A stretch of DNA of 55,108 nt from Bacteroidales bacterium (GCA_023231065.1 JALNWE010000015.1:1-55108), one strand, 5' to 3'; shown: positions 23,789 through 33,674, counted from the first letter of the stretch. A program made the numbers and translations. The notes: generated by a model from the letters alone, not told the origin.

Positions 23789-26476
23789 TTAAAAATCTTT
23801 TCTCTGATTCCCGCCAAGCGCTTCCCCGAGAATGTTGAGTAATCCAGATCTGTCAAAAGGTTTGGAAATGTAATGGGTACATCCCTCTGCCAATAAACGG
23901 TTCCGGTCTTCTTCCATCGTGTAACCGGTCACCGCAATGATTGGAACCGTTTCATAACCCTTGATTTTTCTGATCTCCTTGGTCGTCTCCAGGCCATTCA
24001 TCCCATAACCAAGGTTAATATCCATCAGGATGGCTGCATATTGATGCCCTTTCGCCATCTCAATGGCCGTAATCCCATCTTTTGCTGATTCAAGTGTATA
24101 GTCCCTGAGGAGAAAAAAAGTAACGAGTTCCGTGTTGACAACATTGTCTTCAACAAGAAGGATGGTGGGGGGCTTATCCTTCTGAGTGGCTGTTGTGACT
24201 TGAGGTTCAATCAACTTTTCGGCAGGAATGTTGATGACATTGTCAGTTTGTGGCTTCCGGCCTGGCAACCAGATCTCAAAACTTGATCCTTTACCGGATT
24301 CGCTTTCAAGGATGATTTTCCCATTCAGCAGGTCGATAATTTTCTTGCTGATGGTCAGCCCTATTCCACTTCCCTGGTATTTCCGCCCGAAACCTTCACT
24401 GACCTGGCGAAACTCCTGAAAAATGATATCATAATAATCCTTGTCAATTCCGATCCCCGTATCCGTTACTTTTACGACGGTCCATCCCTGGCCTTCCTTG
24501 TTCACAATTTCAGTCCCGATCTCAATTTGTCCGTAATCGGTGAATTTCACCGCGTTGTCAATGATTTGCCGTAACAATTGTTTAAGCAGATGTTCGTCTG
24601 TATCAATACGGAGGGGTTTTAACCCGGATAAATCGATCCTGATCTTTTTTTCCCTGACCTGAGGCTCAAATGATTTGATCAATGAGACGATGCATCCCAT
24701 CAGGTCAACTTCATTGATGACCACGTTCATTTTCCTGGCTTCCAATTGTGAAAGGGTAATGATGGAATTGAGCGTCGCCATAAGTCTTTTTCCGGAGCTA
24801 TGGATATTTTCGGCCATCCCCTCATAGTCTGTGTCGCGGAGTTCTTCCCGGAGGATTTCCGCGAATCCCACAATCCCGTTTAAAGGGGTCCGGAGTTCAT
24901 GACTTATATTAGCCAATATGGAAGATTTCAGGCGGTCTGACTCCTCTGCCTTCTCTTTAGAAACGATCAGTTCCCGCTCGTACAGTTTTCGCAGGGTCAC
25001 ATCACGGTCAGCGCCCCGGTATCCCCTGTAATGACCATCATTATCAAATACCGGGATCCCTGAAGTTTCGAGATAAACAATGTGTCCGTCTTTATGTCGT
25101 GCACTGGTTATCAATGAAGTGATCGGTTTAAATTGATGAACGATTTCCCGGATTTCATGACTGACCCTTTCCACATCTTCAGGAAAAAGGAAATCAAACG
25201 GGGTTTTTCCGATCATCTCTTCAGGGGAATAACCCATGATGTTGACCACTTTATTGGAGACAAAGGAATATTTCCATTCTGTGCTGATTTCCCAAATCCA
25301 GTCATTGGTAAGGTCAACGATTTCGCGGAGGCGTTTTTCACTCTCTCGCAATTTATTCTCAGCCAGTTTCCTTTGGGTGATATCCCTGAAAATGGCAAAA
25401 GTGCTGGTAAATTGTCTTTCGGAATTATATTGGGGTGTAGCGGTAACGATGATCCAGCGTTTTTCTTCGTCAGGCCTGATAATTTCCAGCTCATAAATAC
25501 TTTTTTCACCTTCTTTTCTCAAATTTGTCTGCCGTAATATTTCTTCAGTTGATGCCTTACCCAGGAATGGCAGAAGGCTTTTTCCGATAAGGGTTTCTTC
25601 CGGAAGGCCAAAAATCACACAAGCCGCCGGATTGGCAAATGTGAATACTTCATGGACATCTACAACACCCAGACCTTCTCCTGTGTTCTCAATCAGGTCG
25701 CGGTACCTTTCTTCACTTTCTCTCAGCGCTTTTTCTTTTTCCTTTAAAGTCGTAATGTCCCTTATAACAAGCATAAACAAGGATTCGTCCAGGATTTCCA
25801 GATACGTGCCGCTAACCTGGACCGGGATCTGCTGACCTGAAAGATGAATAAAATTGATCTCCTCGATGAAAAAAGATCCTGGTTTTTGTCCTTTATCCCA
25901 TGGAAAAATCTGAACGTTGTCATTTTCCAGGGATATAATGGAGGATATTTTCTTAGCTAATAAATCGTGCTTTTCATAACCAAACAATGCCAACCCTGTC
26001 TGGTTCGTTTCAAGAATAATCCCATCAGGATGATTGATAATAAGAATAGCATCATTGGCTAATTCAAAGAGCGCTCTGTATTTTTCCTCACTACGCTGGA
26101 TGTTTTTTTCATTTTTCTCAATCCGGGTAATGACACATTTTTTCAGCTCTTTGAAGTTAACGGGTTTGGTAATATAATCATCGGCTCCTAATCCCATGCC
26201 ATACCGGATATCTTCCTGTCTGGTTTTGGCTGTCATGAAGATAAACGGGATCCGGGCGGTGGTGATTGTCGACTGAAGTTTTGCTAATACCTGATAACCA
26301 TCAAATTTTGGCATATAGATATCGCATAATATCAGATTAGGAAGAAAAGTTAAAGCCTGGTTGATGCCAATTTCACCATCAATCGCCTTGATTACTTCAA
26401 ACCCTTCTTCCTGGAGAAAATCCGAGGCCGTCTCGAGTAAAATCCGGTCATCCTCAATAATCAGTATCTTTTTCAT
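23789..26476 (-). CDS. Hybrid kinase: receiver-PAS3-HisKA-HATPase-receiver
   Basis: Cytoplasmic hybrid sensor kinase of 895 aa. Order: receiver (residues 1-~120, ILIIEDDRILL, LILCDIYMPKFDG, KPVNF), three PAS domains (~130-255, ~260-375, ~385-500, the last two with typical PAC ends such as FRDITQRK and RGADRDVTLRK), HisKA (ILANISHELRTPLNGIVGF), HATPase (DNAVKFTDYG, DTGIGI, GSGIGLTIS) and a second receiver (ILLVEDNVVNTELV, AILMDINLGYGMNG, KPFDR). It has no TM segment and no DNA-binding output. The start lies two bases after the stop of the CHASE4 kinase gene, so they are co-translated and probably act in one phosphorelay. The final phosphate acceptor is not in this operon. Confidence 0.9.
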   Translation of the reverse strand: MKKILIIEDDRILLETASDFLQEEGFEVIKAIDGEIGINQALTFLPNLILCDIYMPKFDGYQVLAKLQSTITTARIPFIFMTAKTRQEDIRYGMGLGADDYITKPVNFKELKKCVITRIEKNEKNIQRSEEKYRALFELANDAILIINHPDGIILETNQTGLALFGYEKHDLLAKKISSIISLENDNVQIFPWDKGQKPGSFFIEEINFIHLSGQQIPVQVSGTYLEILDESLFMLVIRDITTLKEKEKALRESEERYRDLIENTGEGLGVVDVHEVFTFANPAACVIFGLPEETLIGKSLLPFLGKASTEEILRQTNLRKEGEKSIYELEIIRPDEEKRWIIVTATPQYNSERQFTSTFAIFRDITQRKLAENKLRESEKRLREIVDLTNDWIWEISTEWKYSFVSNKVVNIMGYSPEEMIGKTPFDFLFPEDVERVSHEIREIVHQFKPITSLITSARHKDGHIVYLETSGIPVFDNDGHYRGYRGADRDVTLRKLYERELIVSKEKAEESDRLKSSILANISHELRTPLNGIVGFAEILREELRDTDYEGMAENIHSSGKRLMATLNSIITLSQLEARKMNVVINEVDLMGCIVSLIKSFEPQVREKKIRIDLSGLKPLRIDTDEHLLKQLLRQIIDNAVKFTDYGQIEIGTEIVNKEGQGWTVVKVTDTGIGIDKDYYDIIFQEFRQVSEGFGRKYQGSGIGLTISKKIIDLLNGKIILESESGKGSSFEIWLPGRKPQTDNVINIPAEKLIEPQVTTATQKDKPPTILLVEDNVVNTELVTFFLLRDYTLESAKDGITAIEMAKGHQYAAILMDINLGYGMNGLETTKEIRKIKGYETVPIIAVTGYTMEEDRNRLLAEGCTHYISKPFDRSGLLNILGEALGGNQRKDF

Positions 26477-26478
26477 GG

Positions 26479-28587
26479 TTACAGTGTTTTTTCCCCATTG
26501 GGTTCCCCCGGATGGTATTTTTTCGGTAAAACGACGGTTACCGTTGTCCCCTCAGTTAGCCTGCTCATGACCGAAATGGATCCCTTGTGCTGATTGACGC
26601 ATCGTTTTACAATTGATAATCCCAAACCAGTTCCCGGGTACCCTGCCACATTTTCTCCCCTGTGGAAAGGTTCAAAAATATTTACCAGGTCTTCCTCTGA
26701 GATGCCGATTCCATGGTCCTGAATGGTTATAAGGATTAAATTTTTATTTTGATCTTCCAATTTGAACAATACCGGGGAACCAGGGGCAGAAAATTTCACG
26801 GCATTGATAAGAAGGTTGCTGAATATATGCCGGAGTAGTCTCGGATCCATATTTACCACGGCCCCTTCACAGAGAAATTCCATCTGTATGTTTCCGCCTG
26901 GTCTTGAAGTTGCCATGATCTCTTCGGCAATTTCACGGCAAAATAGCTCCAGGTTTAATTCTATCGGCGCCAGTTTGAATTTACCATATTGATCCCTTGC
27001 GATAACCGAAAGATCATCGAGAAGGGCCGTCATCTGATTAATAGCCTCCTTGATCCTGCTGAATACGGTTAATTTTTTATCCGCCGGCCATTTTTCTTCA
27101 TACAGATCCAACAATTGTATATTGGACGAAATGGCCGATAACGGAGTCCTGAATTCATGGGAAACCGTCGAAACAAACTGGGTCTTCAGGCGGTTCAGGT
27201 CAGCCTCTTTTTCAAGCATACGGTACAAAGCCATTTCGGCTTGTTTCCGGGTCGAAATATTCCTGATCACAATAAGATATCCCCCCTCTGACGTGAGGCT
27301 CAGGGTCACTTCATAATATTTGGTTTTAGGGTTGTTCGGAATTAATGAGAAATCGAAATGTTGCGTTTGTTTATTCTCATTCACGGCACAGATAGCCCGT
27401 TGCAATATGGGGACAATATGCGCAGGGACTACCGTTTCAAAGTTTTTTCCGATTAAAGATTGGGTATCCGAAATTAATTCATCCGGCGTTTTTATATGGA
27501 AATCAGTGATCACGCCGAACAGATTGATCCGGAAGATATGATCGGAGATAGCAGACAAAATGATCCTGTTCTTGGATTCCGCATCCGATAATGAAACGAG
27601 AGCTTCATTTTTCCCCTTAATGATTTCAGCCAACTTCTCCTTTTGGTGAAAAAAACGCTCGATCATCAAAGCAATTTCTCCGAATTCATTCTTTTTTCCG
27701 GCCAGGGATTTAATGATCTGAGGGTTTTCCGCAGAGAAACTTTCTGCAATTTTTTTCAAGGGATAATTCAGCCAGCGGTATAGCACAAGCGACATTATGG
27801 TCAAGATCAGAAGCGCTACCATAAAATAAAAAATCCCGGTAATATTGATTATTTTCAGGTATGAATTCAGCATTGGTTGACTTTGTCTGAATTCAAGATA
27901 ACCAACGGGTTGGTTATTCCATCCCCTAAGGGGTATCATACTGGTAATCTCAAGGATGCCGGGATGCGCTTTCTGATCCCCTGGTCCTCGCGATAAAGTG
28001 ATCCTGGATCCGGAAAACTCTTCGATGTCATGAAAAAGTTTTGTGTCCATCACCCTGGAAATCATGAAATAACCGGATAAAGGCGTGGTAACTAAAGTAT
28101 CCCCTGTCGGATGGATAGCCGAAATGGCAATCTCATATACCTTTCCATTCTCCCTGTAAAAAAAACAGGAAGTTTTCTTTGCTTCGGCAAAATGAAAAAA
28201 TGGATCGCTGAACAATCCTGAAAAACCGGTTTCAGTATTGTCAGCGGGGATGGCATAGATCAGTTTTTTTTCATGATCCAGTATGCAGATACCGGAAAGA
28301 TTGTGAATTATTCGGATCGCGGAAAGGTTGCTTTTACTCCACGAAGTATCCTGCGTTTGTGAATAAAGGGCCATCTCATCCCAGACTGAATGATCGTTGA
28401 CAATGCAGGTCAGATATTTGAATTCTCCTTTTATGGCAGCTTTTGAAGCAGATTCAAGGGCCTGCTGATAAGATTCCATCAGGAGTTGATCGCGTTGGCT
28501 CCGGATGATCAGGAAAATGCAATAGGAAAGCACAATAACAAATGCAGTGATGATCAAACTGATCGTTATTTTAGCCCTGATCCGCAT
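26479..28587 (-). CDS. CHASE4 membrane sensor histidine kinase
   Basis: Membrane kinase of 702 aa. TM1 at residues ~7-27; a periplasmic CHASE4-like sensor (~30-245; signature YLTCIVNDHSVWDEMALY); TM2 near 247-267 followed by a HAMP-like linker; a PAS domain near 345-450 (ending VIRNISTRKQAE); HisKA (FVSTVSHEFRTPLSAISSNI) and HATPase (LINAVKFS, DHGIGISEED, GTGLGLSIVKRC). The ligand of CHASE4 domains is generally unknown. It lies 6 nt after dtd and 2 nt before the hybrid kinase gene. It may pass phosphate to one of that protein's receivers. Confidence 0.88.
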   Translation of the reverse strand: MRIRAKITISLIITAFVIVLSYCIFLIIRSQRDQLLMESYQQALESASKAAIKGEFKYLTCIVNDHSVWDEMALYSQTQDTSWSKSNLSAIRIIHNLSGICILDHEKKLIYAIPADNTETGFSGLFSDPFFHFAEAKKTSCFFYRENGKVYEIAISAIHPTGDTLVTTPLSGYFMISRVMDTKLFHDIEEFSGSRITLSRGPGDQKAHPGILEITSMIPLRGWNNQPVGYLEFRQSQPMLNSYLKIINITGIFYFMVALLILTIMSLVLYRWLNYPLKKIAESFSAENPQIIKSLAGKKNEFGEIALMIERFFHQKEKLAEIIKGKNEALVSLSDAESKNRIILSAISDHIFRINLFGVITDFHIKTPDELISDTQSLIGKNFETVVPAHIVPILQRAICAVNENKQTQHFDFSLIPNNPKTKYYEVTLSLTSEGGYLIVIRNISTRKQAEMALYRMLEKEADLNRLKTQFVSTVSHEFRTPLSAISSNIQLLDLYEEKWPADKKLTVFSRIKEAINQMTALLDDLSVIARDQYGKFKLAPIELNLELFCREIAEEIMATSRPGGNIQMEFLCEGAVVNMDPRLLRHIFSNLLINAVKFSAPGSPVLFKLEDQNKNLILITIQDHGIGISEEDLVNIFEPFHRGENVAGYPGTGLGLSIVKRCVNQHKGSISVMSRLTEGTTVTVVLPKKYHPGEPNGEKTL

Positions 28588-28593
28588 AGCATA

Positions 28594-29046
28594 CTATTCT
28601 TTATTACGGGTGTCAATGACAAGGGTAACCGGTCCATCGTTGATTAGCCGGACTTGCATCATGGCGCCGAACCGACCGGTTTGAACTTCTTTCCCGAGAT
28701 CTTTAGTGATCCGTCCGATAAATGCCTCATACAACGGAACAGCTTTGTCGGGTTTTGCTGCCCGGATATACGAAGGACGATTTCCCTTTTTGGTGCTTCC
28801 ATGTAAGGTGAACTGGCTGATGATCAGGATATCCCCGTTTGCTTCCTTCACCGAACAATTCATTACGCCTTTCCGATCATCGAAAATCCTGAGATTAACG
28901 AGCTTGGCACAAAGCCACTCAACATCGGAAATATCATCTGCTTCTTCGATGCCAAGCAATACCAGCAATCCCTGACCAATGGAACCGGTTATTTCACCTC
29001 CAATACTGACGTTTGCTTCACTTACTCTTTGGACAACTACGCGCAT
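28594..29046 (-). CDS. dtd: D-aminoacyl-tRNA deacylase
   Basis: Removes D-amino acids (and glycine) wrongly attached to tRNA. The ATG at 29046 gives the usual start MRVVVQRVSEANVSIGG and 150 aa, the normal length; two upstream in-frame ATGs are less likely. Cross-subunit active-site motifs are present: SQFTLHGSTKKGNRPS and the C-terminal Gly-cisPro motif in NDGPVTLVIDT. It is the first gene of a tight minus-strand run with two sensor kinases, an association without obvious functional meaning. Confidence 0.94.
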   Translation of the reverse strand: MRVVVQRVSEANVSIGGEITGSIGQGLLVLLGIEEADDISDVEWLCAKLVNLRIFDDRKGVMNCSVKEANGDILIISQFTLHGSTKKGNRPSYIRAAKPDKAVPLYEAFIGRITKDLGKEVQTGRFGAMMQVRLINDGPVTLVIDTRNKE

Positions 29047-29166
29047 GACCATCAACGGTTAACAAATGACAAATAACAAATTTTCAGCTAAATAAAATTA
29101 ATTAAAAATTCATTTCAACGGAAATTTGTTTTGGATAAACTTTATAGTTTGAAATTTCTTTTATTG

Positions 29167-29174
29167 TAGTTTTG
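29167..29174 (+). promoter_or_regulatory. Putative -7 box of pdxJ
   Basis: TAGTTTTG matches TAnnTTTG. Its position places the transcription start at about 29180, which favours the ATG at 29190 as the start codon. Confidence 0.45.
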
Positions 29175-29189
29175 CATGAAATGCAGGCA

Positions 29190-29909
29190 ATGATAAAGCT
29201 CAGTGTCAATATCAATAAAATTGCAACGTTACGCAATGCAAGGGGAGGAAACCTTCCGGATGTGATCAAGGTCGCCAGCGATTGTGAACGATATGGCGCA
29301 CAAGGTATTACTGTCCATCCCCGGCCGGATGAACGGCATATCCGCTACAAAGATGTAACTGATCTGAAGCCTTTACTTTCTACTGAATTTAATATTGAAG
29401 GTTATCCATCAGAGGCCTTTATTCAACTGGTTTTATCTGTCAGGCCCTCCCAGGTTACCCTGGTCCCCGATCCTCCAGGTGTTCTTACTTCCAATGCAGG
29501 TTGGGACACCATTAAATACAAACCTTTTTTAACTGATATTGTAAACCAGTTTAAAACAGAGGGAATCAGAACTTCCATCTTTATTGGACCCGATGCTGAA
29601 ATGATCACGAATGCAGCGCAAACTGGTACCGACCGGATTGAATTGTACACTGAATCATATGCCAAAAATTTCCCCTCCGATCGCGTAGGAGCCATCCGGC
29701 CCTTTTATGAAGCTGCGCTGACAGCCAATAAAGTTGGTTTGGGGATCAATGCCGGTCATGACCTGAACCTCGAAAATCTTGCCTATTTTGCTCAAAATAT
29801 TCCCGGGTTGTCAGAGGTTTCCATTGGTCATGCGCTAATATGCGATGCCTTGTATTACGGACTGGAAAACACCATTCAATTATACCTCAGGCAACTTGTC
29901 GTTCAATAA
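29190..29909 (+). CDS. pdxJ: Pyridoxine 5'-phosphate synthase
   Basis: Condenses 1-deoxyxylulose 5-phosphate with 3-amino-2-oxopropyl phosphate to pyridoxine 5'-phosphate, the last ring-forming step of vitamin B6 synthesis. TIM barrel of 239 aa, full length. Motifs: KLSVNINKIATLRNARGG at the N-terminus, GITVHPRPDERHIR near 45, FNIEGYPS near 72, VTLVPD near 97, RIELYTESYA near 155, GLGINAGHDLN near 193 and EVSIGHALICDAL at the end. I chose the ATG at 29190 to match the usual start (xKLSVNINK). The dipeptidase gene follows after 19 nt. Confidence 0.95.
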   Translation: MIKLSVNINKIATLRNARGGNLPDVIKVASDCERYGAQGITVHPRPDERHIRYKDVTDLKPLLSTEFNIEGYPSEAFIQLVLSVRPSQVTLVPDPPGVLTSNAGWDTIKYKPFLTDIVNQFKTEGIRTSIFIGPDAEMITNAAQTGTDRIELYTESYAKNFPSDRVGAIRPFYEAALTANKVGLGINAGHDLNLENLAYFAQNIPGLSEVSIGHALICDALYYGLENTIQLYLRQLVVQ

Positions 29910-29928
29910 TTTTTTTTGATACTCCACC

Positions 29929-31236
29929 ATGCTGAAAAAAAACCTTCCATCATCTGTCGTCCCTCGCATAGCATCCAGCATTCAGTATTCGGTTTCCTGC
30001 ATCCTGATCCCCTGTGTTTTTATGATTGCTTTTAGCTATGGTGCAATGGCGGGTGGTCCTGAAAAGGTTATAAGAAAAGCGGAAAAAATTCATCGCGACG
30101 TGTTGACAATTGATTCTCATAATGATGCCCCGTTAAGGATGGTAAAGCCCGGATTTGATATGGGGGCCAGTCATGATTCGCGGAAAGAGCATTCAAAAGT
30201 TGACTTTCCCCGGATGAAAGCAGGGGGGCTCGACGGCGCCTTTTTCGGTGTTTTTCTTTCGCAGGGGAAAAGAAACCCCCTGGCGTATGAGAAGGTAATA
30301 CAAAAGACATTCAGACTTTTCGATACCCTTGATGCCGTGATAGCTCGTAATCAGGGACAGGCCGGTTTGGCCCTGACCCCGGAAGATGCATACCGGTTGA
30401 AAAAATCAGATAAACGGGCTGTTTTTATCGGGATTGAAAACGGGTATGCCATCGGGAAGGATCTTTCACTCATTGAAACCTATTACCGGAGAGGCGCTCG
30501 CTATATCACGTTATGCCATACCAGGAATAACGACATCTGTGATTCCTCAACCGATACCGCGGAGTTCAACGGACTCAGCCAGTTTGGTTATAAAGTGGTG
30601 GAGGTGATGAACCGTACCGGAATGATGATCGATGTGTCACACATTTCTGATAAAGCCTTGCTGGATGTATTGGCTGTCAGTAAAGCCCCGGTCATTGCTT
30701 CCCATTCGTGTTCAAGGGCTATGTGTGATAACCCCCGGAACCTGAGTGATACCCTGCTCGTGAAATTAGCTAAAAAAGGAGGGGTCATACAAATGTGCAT
30801 CCTCAGTGATTATTTGAAAAAACCCGAACCAAATCCTGCCAGGGATTCCGCGTATGCTGTCCTGGATAAAAAATTTGATAATTTCGACAACTTGAGTGAA
30901 GAGGAACAAAATAAAGCCAGGATTGAATGGAACGCGGTCAGTGACAAATATCCCGAAAAGCTGGCCACTGTTTCTGATGTGGTCGACCATATCGATCATG
31001 TTGTAAAGATTGCCGGGATTGATCATGTGGGGATCGGAACCGACTTTGACGGTGGGGGTGGAGTTGATGGATGTTTTGATGTAAGTGAAATGGGAAATAT
31101 TACACTGGAACTGGTAAAACGCGGTTATTCGAAAAACGACATCCGGAAAATCTGGAGTGGGAACCTCATGCGGGTCATGCGCCAGGTAGATCAAACCAGC
31201 AAAACGATGGGTACCATCGCAAAAGACAAAAAGTAA
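29929..31236 (+). CDS. Membrane dipeptidase, peptidase family M19
   Basis: Zinc dipeptidase of the renal dipeptidase family, 435 aa, exported by an N-terminal signal (hydrophobic CVFMIAFSYGAMAG). Visible metal and substrate residues: TIDSHNDAPLRM (HxD), IGIENGYAIG (bridging Glu), ITLCHTRNND, MIDVSHISDKAL, VIASHSCSRAM, and GIGTDFDGGGG with the C-terminal Asp. It probably hydrolyses dipeptides, including D-amino-acid ones, in the periplasm. The first ~25 residues before the signal's hydrophobic core (SSVVPRIASSIQYSVSC) look like translated short repeats, so the true start may be downstream. No ATG fits better. Confidence 0.9.
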   Translation: MLKKNLPSSVVPRIASSIQYSVSCILIPCVFMIAFSYGAMAGGPEKVIRKAEKIHRDVLTIDSHNDAPLRMVKPGFDMGASHDSRKEHSKVDFPRMKAGGLDGAFFGVFLSQGKRNPLAYEKVIQKTFRLFDTLDAVIARNQGQAGLALTPEDAYRLKKSDKRAVFIGIENGYAIGKDLSLIETYYRRGARYITLCHTRNNDICDSSTDTAEFNGLSQFGYKVVEVMNRTGMMIDVSHISDKALLDVLAVSKAPVIASHSCSRAMCDNPRNLSDTLLVKLAKKGGVIQMCILSDYLKKPEPNPARDSAYAVLDKKFDNFDNLSEEEQNKARIEWNAVSDKYPEKLATVSDVVDHIDHVVKIAGIDHVGIGTDFDGGGGVDGCFDVSEMGNITLELVKRGYSKNDIRKIWSGNLMRVMRQVDQTSKTMGTIAKDKK

Positions 31237-31306
31237 AAGCCATAACGTCAGCTCAATATTCAAAAATTTATTTATCGGAATACAGCCATCTGATCCCCAG
31301 CATTTC

Positions 31307-32308
31307 ATGATCCTCAAAATTATCGTCAGCCTTATCCCTGTTTTTCTGTTGCTGATCATGTTATTGTATCTCGACAGCATAAAACTGGTCAGCAAATCCA
31401 TCCTTTCACTGTGTCTTTTATGGGGTGTCATTAGCGCCGGTCTTAGCTTTTTTCTAAATACCTATCTGATTGCCCATACCGGATTTACCTTTGAGACTTA
31501 TTCTGGTTTTGTCGCCCCGGTTGTGGAAGAGTTCCTGAAACTGATGTTGATATTGGCTTTGATCCGGAAAAACAGGATTGGTTTTATGATTGATGGAGCG
31601 ACTTATGGGTTTTCTATCGGAGCCGCTTTTGCTTTGTGTGAGAATCTGTTTTATCTTTTTCATTTTTCAAATACGGAAGCCAACCTCATGGTTTGGATTA
31701 CCAGGGGATTTGGGACAGCCGTCATGCACAGCGGGACTACAGCCATTTTTGCCATTCTGTGCATGAGCGCCCTGAACCGTCAGGCAAATATAAACCTGGC
31801 GGCCTTTAGTGGCGCCCTGGTAGCTATTTTCATCCATGGAATATTCAACCAGTTCCTGGTTTCCCCTTTGCTTTCCACCGTGATTGTATTAATCCTTATC
31901 CCGGTTAGTATCGCCTTTATTTTTCAGGTTAACGAAAAGTCGATCAGGGATTGGCTTGAGATGGAATTTGATACTGAGATCGGTTTGCTCCGGATGATCA
32001 AAAAAGGAAAGTTTTCAGAGACAAAAGCCGGATCGTTCCTGTTATCGATCAAAAATCATTTTCCCCGCGAAGTGGTTTTCGATATGTATTGCTATATTAA
32101 CCTTTACCTGGAGCTTTCGATGAAAGCAAAAAGTTATATCATGTTGAAGGAAAATGATTTGGTTATGGCCCCTGATCCGGAGATCCCGGCAAAACTGAAG
32201 GAATTAAAAGCGCTCGAAAAAACCATGGGCCGGGCAGGATACCTCGCCATCGCGCCCATTTTAAGGGTAAACCACAAAGATTTGTGGAAGCTTTCATTGT
32301 TGAGTTGA
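31307..32308 (+). CDS. PrsW-family intramembrane metalloprotease
   Basis: Polytopic membrane protein of 333 aa. The N-terminal ~210 residues hold seven to eight TM segments. The family signature is visible: APVVEEFLKLMLI (EExxK-like, residues ~67-78), YGFSIGAAFALCENLFYL with the conserved Glu near 106, and MHSGTTAIFA with the conserved His near 143. In Bacillus, PrsW makes the first cut in anti-sigma factor RsiW. Here the next gene, 45 nt downstream, is an ECF sigma factor followed by a one-TM anti-sigma-like protein, which suggests the same role. The C-terminal ~110 residues are soluble and specific to this type of homologue. Confidence 0.85.
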   Translation: MILKIIVSLIPVFLLLIMLLYLDSIKLVSKSILSLCLLWGVISAGLSFFLNTYLIAHTGFTFETYSGFVAPVVEEFLKLMLILALIRKNRIGFMIDGATYGFSIGAAFALCENLFYLFHFSNTEANLMVWITRGFGTAVMHSGTTAIFAILCMSALNRQANINLAAFSGALVAIFIHGIFNQFLVSPLLSTVIVLILIPVSIAFIFQVNEKSIRDWLEMEFDTEIGLLRMIKKGKFSETKAGSFLLSIKNHFPREVVFDMYCYINLYLELSMKAKSYIMLKENDLVMAPDPEIPAKLKELKALEKTMGRAGYLAIAPILRVNHKDLWKLSLLS

Positions 32309-32353
32309 AAAAAATCTTATCTTTCACCAACTTTTTTAATTTCTATTGTATTT

Positions 32354-32899
32354 ATGTCTGAAAAGGATGACAATGAACTTGTGTATGAGGTGATCAAGGG
32401 CAGCATTTCCTCCTTTGAGGTACTGATCGACAGGTACCAGAAAACGATCTTTAACATGGCGCTTAAAATGGTTGGTGATGTTGAAACAGCCAAGGATATT
32501 ACCCAGGATGTTTTTGTAAAAACTTTTGAAAAAATGGGTAGCTTCGACTTTAACCACAGGTTTTTCAGTTGGATATACAGGATTGCCCTGAACCAGACGC
32601 TGAATTACCTGAAAACAAAACCACCTATCGGAAGGTTGAAAGGAACGGAAACAACCATAATTGATGACAACAGCGCTCCGGATTACGAACGGAACAGGAA
32701 AATTCTTCATGCCGGATTGCAAAGTTTACCAGCGGATTACCGGGTTTTGTTGTTGCTGAAATATTTTTGCGGACTTTCATACGAGGAGATAGCGGAAACA
32801 ACAAAAATACCGATGAAAAAGGTCAGATCAAGGTTGTACATTGCACGGGAGCAATTATCCAAAATAATGATCGGGAAAGGATTTTTTGAAAATGACTGA
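32354..32899 (+). CDS. ECF-type RNA polymerase sigma factor
   Basis: Sigma-70 family factor of 181 aa with only regions 2 and 4. Region 2 covers residues ~20-85 (SFEVLIDRYQKTIFNMALKM, ETAKDITQDVFVKTFEKM, FFSWIYRIALNQ). Region 4 covers ~110-170 (LQSLPADYRVLLLLKYFCGL, SYEEIAETTKIPMKKVRSRL), the helix-turn-helix for the -35 element. The anti-sigma-like gene overlaps its end by 8 nt. A weak promoter (TTG, 18 nt, TATCTTTC) lies 28-57 nt upstream. I infer that the neighbouring membrane protein holds it inactive until PrsW cleavage. Confidence 0.93.
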   Translation: MSEKDDNELVYEVIKGSISSFEVLIDRYQKTIFNMALKMVGDVETAKDITQDVFVKTFEKMGSFDFNHRFFSWIYRIALNQTLNYLKTKPPIGRLKGTETTIIDDNSAPDYERNRKILHAGLQSLPADYRVLLLLKYFCGLSYEEIAETTKIPMKKVRSRLYIAREQLSKIMIGKGFFEND

Positions 32900-33674
32900 A
32901 AAGATAATCATCGAAAAATTATACAGGAAATTGGATGGAGAGTTACCGGAGAATGAATACCGGGAACTGTTGGAGTACATGATAAAGAATCCTTCGCTGG
33001 GACAGAAAATGAAAGGTTGGGAAAGCGTGAAAGCGCTTCTGGACAAAGAAAAAAATAACGCCATAGACGTAGATTTGAAAAAAGAAATCTTAAGCAGGAT
33101 AAACATGGAAACCTATAAAACAAAAGAAAACAAACAGGAAATTAAAATTGTAAGAAGTATATGGGCCCGGCCTTCTATAAGGTTTGGATTTGCTTTTATC
33201 CTGGGCGTTTTTGCGGGAATAATCCTTTTCGCTTTTTTTAAAAATGACTTTAAAGGATCAAGAGAAGGCACACCGGAAATGAAGGGTACCCTTTATAATC
33301 CCAATTCCTTCGACAACATGAAAACGGCTGACCTCTTGCAATATGAAAGCCCCCTGGCCAAAGCCATCTGCGATGTGCACTATTCCAACAGGATAGTGGA
33401 AATCCGGCTGGACCTTTCTTCTCTTTATCCGGTAAAATCTACCCTTGAGTTTGATTTTAACAATTTCGAAGTACTGAATATCCAGAATATTACCGTTAAT
33501 GATCAGACAACAGCCATAGCTGCCTCCAGTTTCGTTCAGATTAACAATGTCGGCGACAATAAATTCATCATTCAGTTATTGAACAAAAATAAACTTCCTC
33601 ATAATATAGATTTTAAAATTTTCCAGAACGATTCTCCGATTTATCAGAATTCAGTACAAGTCAATAAAGAGTAA
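32892..33674 (+). CDS. One-TM anti-sigma-like membrane protein
   Basis: Protein of 260 aa. The ATG at 32892 overlaps the sigma gene stop (ATGACTGA). Residues 1-~75 are a cytoplasmic helical domain (IIEKLYRKLDGELPENEYRE, MIKNPSLGQKMKGWESVK) resembling the zinc-free anti-sigma fold of Bacteroidota; there is no HxxxCxxC zinc motif. One TM helix follows near residues 93-113 (FGFAFILGVFAGIILFAFF), then a ~145-residue extracytoplasmic beta-rich domain (IVEIRLDLSSLYPVKSTLEF). Translational coupling and topology support anti-sigma function. The periplasmic domain would be the signal-sensing and protease-sensitive part. No database match is claimed. Confidence 0.75.
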   Translation: MTEKIIIEKLYRKLDGELPENEYRELLEYMIKNPSLGQKMKGWESVKALLDKEKNNAIDVDLKKEILSRINMETYKTKENKQEIKIVRSIWARPSIRFGFAFILGVFAGIILFAFFKNDFKGSREGTPEMKGTLYNPNSFDNMKTADLLQYESPLAKAICDVHYSNRIVEIRLDLSSLYPVKSTLEFDFNNFEVLNIQNITVNDQTTAIAASSFVQINNVGDNKFIIQLLNKNKLPHNIDFKIFQNDSPIYQNSVQVNKE

